A stretch of 64,000 nt of DNA, from positions 20,355,742 to 20,419,741 of the forward strand of contig NC_084811.1 of NCBI RefSeq assembly GCF_963583255.1, read 5' to 3'. Within the stretch, counting starts at the first letter, position 1; every line of letters begins with the position of its first letter. Both the position numbers and the translations under genes were made by a program. The stretch is from Pyrus communis (Eukaryota; Streptophyta; Magnoliopsida; Rosales; Rosaceae). The notes below the pieces were generated by a model that ran no database searches, was not told where the DNA came from, and saw nothing but the letters and a program-made list of their open reading frames with translations. Shown here piece by piece: positions 51,640-64,000 of the stretch.

Positions 51640-54600
51640 TTTGATAAAATATGATATGATTTTATTAAAAGCCAGGAATAAGCTACTCAATACAAGGAAT
51701 GGGGAGATCCCCCTCAATTAAATCACAAATCAATGAAGGGGTTTCATCAAACTAAGTACAATCACCTCCATAGATAGCAAAACGAGCAAGCCTGGGCAAC
51801 CGAGTTAACTTGACGGCGAACATGGGACGCAGTAGCTTCAGTGACCAAGTGTAATAAGGATTTAGTGTCTTCAATGATAGGTCTGATAATAGACACATTC
51901 AAAGAAAAATCCTTTAAAACAAAAATGATCTAAAATGAACCACTTTCCAATGAAATGTTTTGTAAACCCCTTTAAATCGTCATAAAAAAAAAAACCTTCT
52001 CTAATTGCGAGTGCTTCAATGTGAATAGGAGAGAAAATATCCCTAAATCTCCAACTCGCAGCAGCCACAAAAGTTCCATTTGAATCCCAGAATATCAACC
52101 CAACACCTCCCATCTTAGTCTTCTTGCACTAAGCACCATCCACGTTAAGTTTGAGCCTTCCAGGTGGAGGACAAGACCATTTTTGGATGAGAGCATTCCT
52201 TCAGGGCAAAAGGGGCTTGAAGTTGACCCTAAGGTGTCCCTACCACCAATCAAAGGCGTGCCTCACTACAACACTTGGAGAAGGAGAGGTTGCTTCACCC
52301 CAAAGCTTTAGATTTCTAGCATTCTAGATAGCCTAAAGTATGACAAGAATGCACTCAAAATCCGATTATCTAACTTCATTAATCATTGATAGGGCCCACT
52401 CCTTCATAGATCTACCATAATGCTGCCCAAGTTTAAGCCTTAACGGAGATGCAAGCCAAGTACACCTCGTGAATGGGCATTCAATCATGATATGCCATAC
52501 CGTCTCAGATACAGCCCCACAGAGAATACAAGCAGGGTCCAACGGGATATGCCGTTTATAAAGGTTATCCCATCTGGGAATAATGTTGGAAATAATTCTC
52601 CAAGGCGCCATTTTCACTTTAGGAGGGACATTGGCCTTCCAAGGGAAATCTCACAACACCGAGTATTGTGAAATAGACCCTAACGTGGAAGCAGCTGAGG
52701 GGAGGATCCAATTACAAACAACATTATAAGCACTTTTAACAGTTAACAAACCTCAGTTGTCATAATGCCAAATTAATCAGTCATTAGTTCTTTGAATGCT
52801 CAACGAAATGTATCGAATTGCATCCATCTCCTCTACTATAATTGATAGACCAAGCACATCTAATTTCCATCTAGCATCAACAATAAGCTCATTGACTATA
52901 TTCACATTATAATCCTGCGGTTAGGGGGAAAACAATTGAAAGGTGGAGGTAGAGGCAACCATCTTACACCCCACACCCTTACCGAGGTACCATCACCTAT
53001 TTGCCACCTGGATCCCCGCAAGATAACTTTTCTAGCAATACACATGCTGCACCATGTAAAAGAAGCATTAGACCGAACACTTGCCTTAAGGAAGGAAGAA
53101 TGAGGGAAATATTTTGCCTTTAACACCAACGTCACCAGAGAAGTGGGCTTTTGGATGATCTGCCACCCCTGCTTGGCCAAAAGTCCAAGATTAAAAGCGT
53201 ATAAATTACGAAACCCAAGGCACCCCTCGTTTTTGGGCAAGCACAGCTTATCCTAAGCCACCCAATTAACTTTCCTAGAGGTCTCAGATTAATTCCACCA
53301 ATAAGAAGCAACTAGTTGGTTTAGTTCGTCACAGAAATACTTGGGCAATAGATAATAGCTCATAAAATAAAGCGAGATCGACTATGCCACCATTTTGACT
53401 AGTAATTCCTTCTCCACTGCACTAATTGTTTTACCTTTCTATCCTTGCAGTTTCTTCCATAGCCTTTCTTTGAAGTGACTCAAACAATCTCCTCTATTTC
53501 GACCGATGAAGGTAGGGAGCCCCAAATACTTTTCATGTTGATCCACTCTTACAATCCCAAACACTGAAGCTAGAAACTCCTGATCAGATTGCTTAATATT
53601 TCTACTAAAGCAGATCAGACTCTTTTGGAAATACACTTGTTGCCTCGAGACTCATTTGAAACACCTATTGATCTCCTTAACCGTCTCATAGCCCTGCCAT
53701 GTATCACGAACAAAGATGAAATTGTCATCACGAACAAAAGACGATGAATGGAAAAAGCCCCCTGACAAACAGAGACCCCCTGGATATCACCACCTCGATC
53801 ATTGGAAGCAATAAGCGTAGAGAGTCCCTCGGGGCAAAGAAGGAAAAGGTAGGGGAAATGGGGTCTCCCTACCTCAAACCCTTCTTTGAGTAACGTAAAC
53901 ACACGGAGATCTATTTACCATGAAAGAGTAGGATACCGACGTAACACACATCATGATTACATTAACCCAAGACCTTTCAAATCCCATTTTCACCATCACC
54001 CTCTCCAAATAACCCTATTCAACTCGATCATAGGCCTTGCTCATATTGAGTTTAAAGGGGAAAAAAAACCTTTCTTCCCCCTTCTCTTATCAAACAAAGA
54101 AGTTGCTATCTGGTTTGGAGAGATAATTTGGGGCAGAATGACCTTCAATCTGTTTGCTATAACCTTCGAAATGATCTTATAGACAACATTACACAAGCTT
54201 ATAAGACGCAAGTGATCCATTTCCCAGGGATTCTTCGGTTTCAGAATAAGGGTCACATATATATAGCTGATCTTCCTTAGTATATGGCCTGAAGAAAGAA
54301 TAGAAATCACCACATTTGACACATCGTTGCCCACAATGGACCAATATCTTTGGAATAAGAGAAGGGACATACCATCAGGTCTTAGAGATTTAGATGGATG
54401 CATTTGGAATAACAACTCCCGTACCTTCTCCGGGTTAAAGCTGCAATTAAGCACCGAATTCATCGCAGGGGTAACCTTACAATCAATAACATCAATTACT
54501 TCATTTCCTAAGCCTTGATCATTGGTTTGAAAAATAGAGTTGAAATAGTCAATAACTACATTTTCCACACCCCGATCATTGGTCTGCCACACACCATTTT

Positions 54601-55146
54601 TATCCACCGGGTCCGAGAGATGATTTTTTCAAAAATTCGCCCTTTAATGGAAGTACCTAGTGTTTTGGTCGCGTGATTTCATCCATGTCACTTTAGCCTG
54701 CTACTTCTAATATGATTCTTCCAGAGACAACAGAGACTCGAAGTGATGCATCAGACTACTCTGCTCCTCAATAGAGCTAGCAATATAAAGCTGCCCATCA
54801 ATGGCCGTAATTTGATCACGAACCTTCTCAATCTCCAATTGTCGAGCCTTGAAAGTATCCCATTGCCATTTAATAAGAGCCACTTTCATGGCCTTGATCT
54901 TCTCACAAACCTAGAACATTGGATAGCCTAAACATTCAGGTCTCAAGCCTTACACACTACATCCTCACACTCTTCATGATGCACCCACATTTCCTCGAAC
55001 CGAAACAAACGATGGGAACGTCTTGGGGTTGCTTTATGCAGCGCCATTAGGAAAGGGACAAGATCAGACTTCCTGGATTTTAGGTGAGTGACTTTAGTCT
55101 CCAGGAATAAACATCTCAAAGAGGCATCAAAAGCACGATCAAGCTA
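51640..55146 (-). mobile_element. LINE (L1-type non-LTR retrotransposon), 5'-truncated and decayed
   Basis: Minus-strand fragments lie in the normal order. The end of an endonuclease domain (THLKSRKSDLVPFL, HRLFRFEEMWVHHEEC) lies at about 55140-54950. Reverse transcriptase start sequences (HPSKSLRPDGM, HLRLISLCNVVYKIISKVIANRLK) lie at 54607-54041, and later RT parts with EKYLGLPTFIGR follow at 53902-53439. KNEGCLGFRNL lies at 53240-52902, a zinc-binding ACILCGAVSETVWHIMIECP at 52617-52366, and RNase H-like sequence at 52113-51871. The frames are interrupted by many stops and shifts. The 5' part of the endonuclease and any ORF1 are missing. Confidence 0.85.
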
Positions 55147-55214
55147 TTCTTCAATACCACCACCTCTTGTGGTCCGTTCTTTAACACCACCATCTCTTGT
55201 GTGTATCTAAATAA

Positions 55215-55515
55215 CCTGAATAATGCCAATGATGATGGTAGTGAAGATAAATTTTTGTCTGGGCAATGTAGTATTTTTCTTGAGAAAGGCATAAAATCAA
55301 ACATCAAAATAAGAGTACGTAAAACCAGATAGAAAATAAAATAAAAAAGCGAGTAAAAAAAAAATGAAACTTGTATAAAAAAATAGTATTAATTATAAAA
55401 ATAATTAGAGTCTAATTTAGGTGGATAATTTAATGATGTAATTGGCAAATGGGTTTTAAATAGGAGCATTAGTGGAAAAAGAATAAATAAAGTTTAAACA
55501 CAATTAATAAAGAGT
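55215..55515. repeat. right long terminal inverted repeat
   Basis: Partner of 50945-51240, in inverted orientation and moderately diverged. Beyond it, ACCCACCCCA near 55528 recurs at 55584, suggesting that further related elements are nested here. Confidence 0.75.
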
Positions 55516-57434
55516 GGTGATAAACCCACCCCACTGTCTTATTTCCCCATCCACCTTTTAATAGAAAATTTAGAGTGTTACTAGACCCACCCCATTGTCC
55601 TATGTTTACACCCACGTTACGATCTCACCCACCATAAAAAATAAGAAAAATAACCTACTATCTTCCCACCCACCATTATCCCCAAAGTACCCTTCCAATC
55701 TCCACCCTTGACACCGTTCACCAGCACACCCCTTCCCATAGCCATTACTGATTGATGAGAAGCACAACACACCCCTTGACATCCATATTGCTTCTCTAGC
55801 ATGTTCTCCCGTCTATTTTTTAATTATTTAAATAATATTTTAATATAAGGAAAATGATTATATTTATATGATTGAAATAGAGGGAAGTAAAACAGCGACC
55901 ACCCTTCTGCACTTTTTACCACCATCCCGACTATCCCCATGGCTGACCACATAGGTGATGCAACAATAGAACGAAGACTCAGTCACTTAACCAATAATAG
56001 AATCAAAGCCAAAAGAATAAGAAGTGAAATCGGAAGAGAAAGAAACTCCGATGACATCCATATATGGCTTGATGCATTTAGTGTGTTTGGGATTTGAACT
56101 ATGACGAGCTCGACGAATACAAAGATCAATTCGTGATTCAATAATTTAGGATCCAATAAACATAAATTAAAATTTAGAAGGAATAAAGTGACGACGAGAC
56201 GTTTGGGAATTGAGATTACGAGTTGCTGAGAGTGTGGGTGAAAGTGAACGATCTGATCTTGTTTCCCTTAGTCCTTATTTGACATTTTACATGAGGATAA
56301 ATTGGTAATTAAACTTTTTAATAAAGAGTGGGTGTAGAAATAAGAAAGAGGGATGGTAATAGTTGCACTCAAAATTTAATACCAAAGTTACTCTCTTGTA
56401 AAATGACATCTAAGACCAAAGAAAAGAAAAACCCTACTCTCTAGGTTGACAGGTTCGTTCTTCCCCATTTTCTAGAACAACTCACCTCTCTAAATCTTCA
56501 AAAAATCAACGTGTTCACATTGTCCAATACTAGCTGCGCCTTCTTATGTTGAGCAAGTCTATTCACTTACATTCTGTCGATGTCAATCTTGGAAATGTTG
56601 CTCACATAGTCAAATACAAAACCCAACTCCAAATCCAAGTTCACCCTTATCCAAACGCGCCTTAACAATTAGAAGGGAGAAAAGGATATTTGTCAATTCT
56701 GTCAATTCTCATAACCAAGACTTAAGAACAGAAGTATATGTGTTTCAAAAAAAAAAAAAAAAAGAACAGAAGTATATTATATTGTTTTTGGAATAGTGTC
56801 TATGCTCTTTCAAATGTCCAAGCACTTAACATTTTACATTGTTCCAAAGTTTCACTGATTTTGTACATTAACAGGTGTACTGCATGAAAAATAAAAGATT
56901 GAAACGTATTTCTGAATTCAGTTCTTGTGTGATCTCAGGAAAGAGCAGTTTACGATCAGTGTGGCAAAGCAGGACAGAAAGATATGAAGACGTCAGTGAC
57001 AGTGGAGGTGGATCAAAATAAATTTAATCCTAAGAATGCAGAGGATATTTAGATCATCAGGACCTGGGAGGTCGTCATCTGATGGAGGGTGGATCGTTCA
57101 GGGGATATGGAGGAACGGAAATATTTTAGTCGATCACATACTGAGGGCGTTACGCCAAAGAAACAACCAGCAGCGGAGAAAATTTTATAACACAAGAAAC
57201 AACCACCAGTAGCTGTATTCTGGATCAACAAAAGGGTTCTCTTAAACACAGTACAAATAAATAACAAGGTCGTAGGAGAAATTTTTATTCACATGAATGA
57301 AGAGTTGCCTCAAACTTCAGGGTATTTACAATTTTTTTACGGCGCCTTCTTTAATCCTTAAATCTCGACGTTATATACATGTACACAAATTTTTATCAAA
57401 CATGTACGAATCTACAACTTCCAGAATGACTAGT
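55516..57434. other. spacer with a possible second inverted-repeat element
   Basis: AATAAAGAGTGGTGATAAAC (55507) and AATAAAGAGTGGGTGTAGAA (56322) are related, and ACCCACCCCATTGTCC lies near 55584. A second element of about 0.8 kb may span 55560-56385, but its ends are not resolved. No gene is supported. The right end is the 3' flank of GT61 copy 2. Confidence 0.35.
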
Positions 57435-60400
57435 TTATTGTTGTTCGAAATGCCGGGTCGTTCTTCCAATGGCGCAGTCATAAGCACGAAGCAACAGCTT
57501 CTTAAATCTTGTGAGGTGTAGTCTCACAGTTTGACCTTCAAGGTAAATCTCCTTTGTGTATTCCCATCCTTTTTTTGTTACACTAGCTGGATTTTTAAGA
57601 ACAGGATCATCTTTACCATACTTGTTGTGTAACGAGCTTTCTGTGGCAAGAATTTTGTAGCCGATGTAGTTTAACCCAAGCTTTCTTGCAGGTTTCCCAT
57701 AGTATTCCTCTGCTGCCCAACTAGTTCCAAGAGGAATAACTTGGATCAACACAGAGCCAGGTCTCATGAACAGCAAATGCGTCATGGCAGCACCGTGAAC
57801 CCCGATCACGACATCACTCGAATTAAGAACCCAATAAATCTTTGCCAACTCGGTCCTCGAATTAGGTCTCAGAACTTCAACTTCAAACCCGATTTTTTCA
57901 GCCATTTTCACCAGCAAATGCTCATTGGTTATTGCTCTTGATCCATTTCTAGATATGATCACTAGTCTAGGCCTCTTGAGTTGTTGTGCTTCATGTACTT
58001 TTCTCTTGATTTTTAAGGGTCTTTTTGATGCGGGAGACAGAGAAACGGAGAGTTTCTTTTTTGCTTCTCGTTCGTGAATCAGACTTGTAACTCGAGGCCT
58101 GTAAGCCCCGTCCAGAAGATTTCGAAAGTCGAATATGCTCTTATTTCCTTCCATATTTGAAGAATCCACAGTGAGCTCGTCGTGAATTTGCAGACCGACA
58201 GTAGCTTCAGGAAAGCAATGAGTTCTCTTGTCTGCACTGAAATCAATTACTGGATGGTCTGACAGTTGTGAAAGAATGTCTCCATATTTCATAAGCCACC
58301 AATTGTGAAAATCAACGATGACAAACACAACCTTTTTCCTCAAATGCCGAGAAGTAATGTACAACGGCATAATACCATCGTTGAATTCATGATAAACATT
58401 ACCGGTATAGCCCGCCGTTGAGAAGAATACGGCCGGAACCTCATGTTGGACATCACACTCATGTTGCTTTCCTGGAGTGCCATCTGTCTTTGCAACGAGG
58501 CCTAATTCTGTGACGGTGTCCATGGTACTTGGTTCCCATTTCCGGGTATACGGTTTGATCTTTTCGCGGTGAAGCTGTTCCCCATTTTCCTCTTCGTTTT
58601 CCTCGACGATGCTCGATAGATAGTTTGTGAAATTAATTTTCTCTCTGGATCTGTAGACAAAGATGGAAGAGGAACCGGAGTGTGTTCTTACATCCCCTTT
58701 CAGGATACAAACATCTGATCGAAAACTGCTCCTGTCACAAAATATAGTTCCTGCACTCACAACATATATAGTTAGTGAAAGTAATTGCAGATAGAGAAAA
58801 TGTAAAAGTGTCACGTACAGAAAATAAGTGTACTCAATTAACTTTTAAAACATCAATATTATTTACGCTAAAAGTTTGGATATTTGGGTGAAGCCATACA
58901 ACTGGGTCATCCACAATAATTTAGTGTCAGTTTAGGATCGAATCTAAAATCTTTCACTTATAATAAGTAGAAAAATATACCATTAGACTACCGTTATAAG
59001 TGACATAATAATTAGATTTGGCTTTAGGTCTATCAAAACTTAGAAAATTAGAAATACATAAATCATATTTATCCTGATCATATTTATCACAAATTTTTAA
59101 GTGGTTGCGGGGTTCAACAAGCAAGCATGCTTAACTTGCAGCTCCATTCATTTGACTTCAACCTGATGATCCATGGACGATATAAAATTGTGGCGGTTCA
59201 AGTGGAGCTGAATTAACTATAAATTGACTAAATTAATTAGATTAATTAGAACTTAGGGTCCAGGTTCGAATTGACCACTCACCCTGTATGAGTTCCACAA
59301 GGAAAGAGAAATAGCAGACCCAGCTTGCTTGTTGAAAAGACTAGAACAGATTAAAAACTAATTTTGAATTTCAGGAATATTATCAATATTGTTTTTATGT
59401 TATATTTTTACGTTGTTTTACTAGGAGTTGTTATCAGTAAAAAAATATTGTCTTGCACTCGTCATCTATGAAAACATAAGGAAAAAATATACAAGAAAAA
59501 ATTAATGTAGAATAATATTTTTTAAATAACAATAATAGTTCCGTATTTTATTAATTTTTGCAGTATCAATTCGAGTACCATCGGAACCGGGGGAGGAGCT
59601 ACATGAAGGCCAAAATAGGCTAGTGTCCATCCTGAAATTTCAGCCATTTATTTGTTGTCTGCTAGTTTATACAATACAGAGTATATGCTTTATAGGTGGA
59701 GTGTAGTTTGAAGTTACTAGCAAGTCATGATCAGTTCAAGACTTGTTTATGCTAACAATTTTCTAATCTTCTTACCATCTAGGCCTTATAACCAGCCTTC
59801 TATTTTGCTATATAAGCCTTCTGATGCCAACGATTTTTTCAAACCAATTCCTCTTTATTTTGTCAGTTAATATAAAACAAGATTTATATAATCGAGAGGA
59901 AAATCTAATTATGCTGAAAGAAAAATCTTAGAGTAATAGTTTTGAGCTAATCATGACTTTAAATTTTTGTTCGAATCTAACGCATTAATCCTTTTTTTAT
60001 TAAAGCTTGTAAACAACCTCTATTCTTATATATAATCATCTCAATACTAAATTTTTCATACAAATTTTAAAGTTTCATCACTGTTGTTAATTTGATTAAA
60101 ATTTTCACTGACAATCAAAACAACAAAAAATACCATTGGTTGTTCTCCAATTAATTATACTTGTAACTATTATTTTTTAATTCCTTTTATTTGGCTTAAG
60201 GACCCCTCCTGTAGAACTTATCAATCAAATAGCAACCCTTTTAGCAGCAGTACACTAAATAGATAGTAAACTGTTTGGTAAACTTTGCAAGGTATTTATT
60301 AACAACTAAAACACAAACAATTAATCGATTACAAATAGAAGCCACTGAGAAGCAGAGAATTCTACCGTTGGAGATTGAAGAACTCGAGGGAACATATGCA

Positions 60401-61359
60401 ACCATATCGTCAGCAGCAAGGCCTACAAAAGCAAAGGGTACATATTTAGTCGTGAATATAGTGGGAAAAAAAAATAGAGCATTCAACTTAAAATCAATCA
60501 GCAATAGATATAGAGTCTATCTATATTATTGTGCATGGTTTACTTTTCACTATGTGAGATAACTCAAAAATATTGTGGATGTTTTGAAAGGCGAAGGTTT
60601 TAAGCAATTTGAGGTTTCACCACAAAATCAATTGACAATATGAGAAGTAATCTAACTTACTTGTAAGGTCATCTAAGGTCTCTTCTCTCATTAATGTGAT
60701 ATTCATTCGTAACATGTTCCCTAACGTGTGGTGAATTTTCAAGCCAGTAACATGGACAAAACAAACAGAGTTGAATAATCCGAAAATCATTTGATTTTCA
60801 ATCAGTATACCATGTATCGAAAAAGGGTACTTGAAGACGGGGAGAGGGGATAAGGTCACTTCATGCATGTGAAAACACTATTCTAATAAACTGATGGTTT
60901 GATACGTGGTTAGCTTGGTTCTCATACCATGAAAGAGTTAGAACATCCAACTAAAATCAAGTGCATATAGGTGAAGAGACCCAACTGGGTACTATATAAG
61001 CTAGGGTTTATGCATGGGGTTCTATATAATCTGGGTACAAGCTAGGGTTTACATATGGGTATTATATAATCTCAGCATACAATTAAAGGAAACTGAAAGA
61101 AAAATGAAAAATGAAAATGAGAAACTAGAGAGAAAAGCTTACGTAATAGAGAGAAAGTGGTATTAGGGTAGAAAAGATGAGGTGCTAATATGAAGCTACA
61201 AGAGAGGAGAGAGAGAAAGACGAAAGAGAGAAGCTTGGGCCTTGTTCTTTTGTAGTAACCAGAGTTTGAACACCCCATAATAATGCTCTGACACTCTTCA
61301 TCTTCTTCTGTAAGATGTTCACCTTTTTTCCTCTGCTTGTATCTCTGATAGTATACCAT
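57435..61359 (-). CDS. GT61-family glycosyltransferase, copy 2
   Basis: Three minus-strand exons: 61359-61143, 60422-60366 and 58750-57435, with GT-AG introns and matching phase (529 residues). Exon 3 is 1316 bp, exactly as long as in copy 1. The single membrane helix is at about residues 42-63, a Golgi type II anchor. Conserved GT61 motifs NVYHEFNDGIMPL, RNGSRAITN and GVHGAAMTH are all intact. It is likely a xylan- or mucilage-modifying pentosyltransferase, substrate not determined. The Lys/Arg-rich stretch between the EGNKSIFDFRNLL and RLVIISRNG motifs differs most from copy 1, so this linker is the variable part. Intron 2 (60365-58751) carries a SINE fragment. A GA tract lies just upstream of the start, as in copy 1. 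Confidence 0.9.
58885..58998 (-). mobile_element. SINE fragment in intron 2 of GT61 copy 2
   Basis: On the minus strand CTTATAAGTGAAAGATTTTA and TAGATTCGATCCTAAACTGA resemble the box B region of the SINE family at 288-492. Degenerate. Confidence 0.5.
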
Positions 61360-61384
61360 ATTTTTCCTTATGCAAATAACAGTT

Positions 61385-61385
<1 letters not shown>

Positions 61386-61415
<30 letters not shown>
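61386..61415. repeat. GA/CT microsatellite upstream of GT61 copy 2
   Basis: About 15 GA units, 27 bp upstream of the start codon, equivalent in position to the tract at copy 1. Confidence 0.85.
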
Positions 61416-61417
<2 letters not shown>

Positions 61418-64000
61418 CAAATGAACTTGGTCTGCGTTGATTGAGAAGATATTTCTATACGTATAGCTATGTTTCAACTGCAAGAGAGACGAAAGTTGTG
61501 AGAGGGAATAATCAAAAAAGGGTGCTGCCAACAAAAGAAGGCTAATTCATGAGAACGACTACCACGAATACATTATCACGTGGTATCTTGTGCTAATGAA
61601 AAAAGAATATGTGCGTTAAAACTCACATAATTTTATTGAATGAGGTGAGCTTTGACGCAACAGAAATGTTGCTTATTTGTGACCAAAAGATCACAGGTTG
61701 GAATCGTGGAAACAGTTTCTTTACAAAGTAAGGGTAAAATTGTGTACAATAGACCTTTCTCGCCAACCCCCGTTAAGTAGAAAACTTTGTTGGCTAAGAG
61801 TCACCCTTTTAGAACGTCACCATAACAATATACCCGTACTATATATGTTCTCCTAATTTACAAGTGGTGCTTTCTATTTGCGGTTGCGTGCGTGGAATAA
61901 TTAATAATATATGTAGAATAATGCAACATGTTATATATTAATATAGTCTAATCATTTGCAGTCGTTTTTTTTTAAATTTTAGTGAAACCTTGATATTGTT
62001 GGATCACGCATCCTAATCCAGGAAATTATTCAAATTACACACTGAGAATTAAGTTGAATATAATTTAGAGGTATATTGGCTTCTTGAACCAAAGTCGGGA
62101 CAGTGTGCTTGAAACTGGACGACATTACATTATAGATTGACTTTTGCATTGGCTTCGTACTCTTAATTAAGAATGTATATGACATAACTTAATTTGAATT
62201 ATTTTCTTGTCCCGCCTTCAATGAATTTGATGCTCAAGATTAACATTACAATAAATTCTAAAAAGTCAAAGTTAGTTAGATATGTGTACATCAACTGTAG
62301 CTCAAGTGGTAATAGATTACGGTGATTGTTATTGACTCATTGGAGAACTTTCCTATATGTATCTAAAACACTTGCTATCCATTGTACTTTTTCATGTGTT
62401 ATAAGTAAGGGCATCATGGTTAATATATCTCGCTTTTAAAGTATATTATTACACCTGTTATAGTGAGTCGAATTGTAACACTATGGTAGTGTTTCGAGTA
62501 ACACCAAAAAAAAAATCTCCAATTTATGAAATATTTAGTTGTGTATTTATGATCTTATTAACGAACCTTTGGCCTTAAGTTTCAGCTTTCTATTGGTTTT
62601 TATTGAACTGTTATCGTGTATGAGATTTGAACTAATAACCTTTTCCAACAAATGAAGATTGAATTTTACTTGACCAAATGGCCATTTGGGAATGCTACCA
62701 CTTCATATGGTAAATGTCAAGAAAAGTCATTTTTCTTTATTATGCACAAAGATTGTCAACTGTTAATGTATATGATTAGATATATGGTCTGCATTGCATT
62801 TTTTTTATAAGAAATAGTAATCAATCACGTGCGTAAGGGGGGCAAATTGTCAATTGCTGGAGTAAATCTTCCATGCAGCAGGTTGATTTGCATCACGTGA
62901 CTTTACACAACTTGCGGTGGGGGAAAATTCGAACTTTGTTACTGGTTGTAGGCTTTTCGAAAGCAAATCTTTATGATAAGTTAATTAAGCAATTACTTCC
63001 TTGTTTGCTTTGATGAAGAAGTACGTTATTAAGCACTAACAAAGCAATACAAATTAGTGGAAAATAAAACGATGTATGTGAATTAGGTCTTTCAATATAT
63101 TGAGTTTAATTATTGGCGTTTTTGTTTTAAATACAAATATAAATAAGGTACAAGTATAGTACGTGAAAACTTTGCTGAACTTTTAAAAATTCGGCCATTT
63201 TTAATTTTAGTATTTGATTTATTTAAAATAATTATTTAATTTTATTTCCTGGATAATATGTGAAAAATACCTATAGAAAAAGTGAATTTTATATATTTTA
63301 TTGAAAAATTGTCAAAATAACGAGTATTAAGCTTAAAACTTGTAGATCTAGGGTTTGAGTTTAAAAGAGATGGTCAGGGAGAAAAAAAATGTAGCTTTAT
63401 AATTTTTAGCTCTTGAGTTTTAGATTAGAGATAGCAACCTTACACTCGTTGATAAATAAATAAATACTTGAAATTTGTATGCGCACTAAGCCTGCTGGCT
63501 GGCTAACCAACCAAGCTAAACAAATACACCATTTTATTTTGTTGTTCTTATTTAATATTGTAGACAATTGCGACGACCGATTCTATTCTTTCCCCATCGT
63601 GTGAATTTAGAAAATTTCATGTCATAAAATAATATAGTGGTCGTTGGTGGTTCCTGTGGTCGTTGGTGAACTACTATTGTTATTCGATAAAAGATGTCGG
63701 ATCCTACTTTTTATCACTATATTTTGTTTGTTTTCAGTTTTGTCCTTATATTTTTAATTTTCCCAATTTGATTCCTTAGTTTTAAGGATACTTCCCTTAC
63801 GACCAAAAGAAAGGATAATATTCACTTCCTCATTCTTAAAAAGAAAGTCCTCATTAATTTCAAAAAGTGACATCATTTTACTTTACAAACGTCATTATTA
63901 TAGTTATTCATTTATTTTTTATGATCATCAAAAGATCATCTCCATAAATATTTATTTGATTTAGAGACTATTTAATTATCCTATGTCAAACAAATCAATG
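61416..64000. other. AT-rich terminal spacer
   Basis: Upstream region of GT61 copy 2, then AT-rich sequence to the window end. Possible SINE heads lie near 61680-61730 (CAGGTTGGAATCGTGG) and 62298-62325 (TGTAGCTCAAGTGGTAATAG, box A-like). No ORF with a recognisable domain. Confidence 0.4.

Overview
The window reads as nuclear DNA of a dicot plant. It has intron-rich genes with GT-AG (and one GC-AG) introns, long AT-rich spacers, and many plant transposable elements. A Cassandra TRIM with a 5S rRNA-like LTR, a dual-RNase-H Ty3/gypsy element and several short tRNA-derived SINEs suggest Rosaceae, probably the apple/pear group. That placement is inferred from memory of these repeat families, not from any search.

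Four host gene loci are readable and one first exon stands alone. (1) 4878-21179, plus: a SIN2/YlqF-type circularly permuted organellar GTPase in seven exons. Its last intron holds a 12.8-kb LTR retrotransposon (7552-20322) on the opposite strand, with 518-bp LTRs and a TATCT target duplication. (2) 22941-23175, plus: an orphan first exon of a half-size ABCG transporter, complete through Walker A, with no second exon found. (3) 27362-29314 and 57435-61359, minus: two intact three-exon GT61 glycosyltransferases, with a decayed third copy at 37150-37885. (4) 39400-47059, minus: a complete 12-exon pyridoxal kinase (SOS4/PDXK type) lying between the GT61 copies.

The rest is mobile or repetitive. 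1-4877: a SINE with a clear target duplication, a group II intron domain V-like 34-mer and an LTR remnant. 7552-20322: the Tat-like element, with broken gag-pol on minus, complex internal tandem repeats and a separate antisense coiled-coil ORF on plus. 30491-32341: two inverted-repeat elements. 32380-35950: a tandem array whose units alternate between about 408 and 437 bp, so the true period is about 845 bp. 47400-49420: several arms of one foldback family upstream of pyridoxal kinase. 49940-50469: Cassandra. 50945-55515: a structure with roughly 290-bp terminal inverted repeats, enclosing a degenerate LINE and a short unrecognised open segment.

The most unusual items are the antisense ORF of the retrotransposon, which runs in the same direction as the host gene it sits in; the two SIN2 exon ends that lack a usable GT donor; and the dimeric higher-order repeat array. 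Exon boundaries were placed by reading splice signals and phase by eye and against remembered family members; none was checked by alignment or transcripts.
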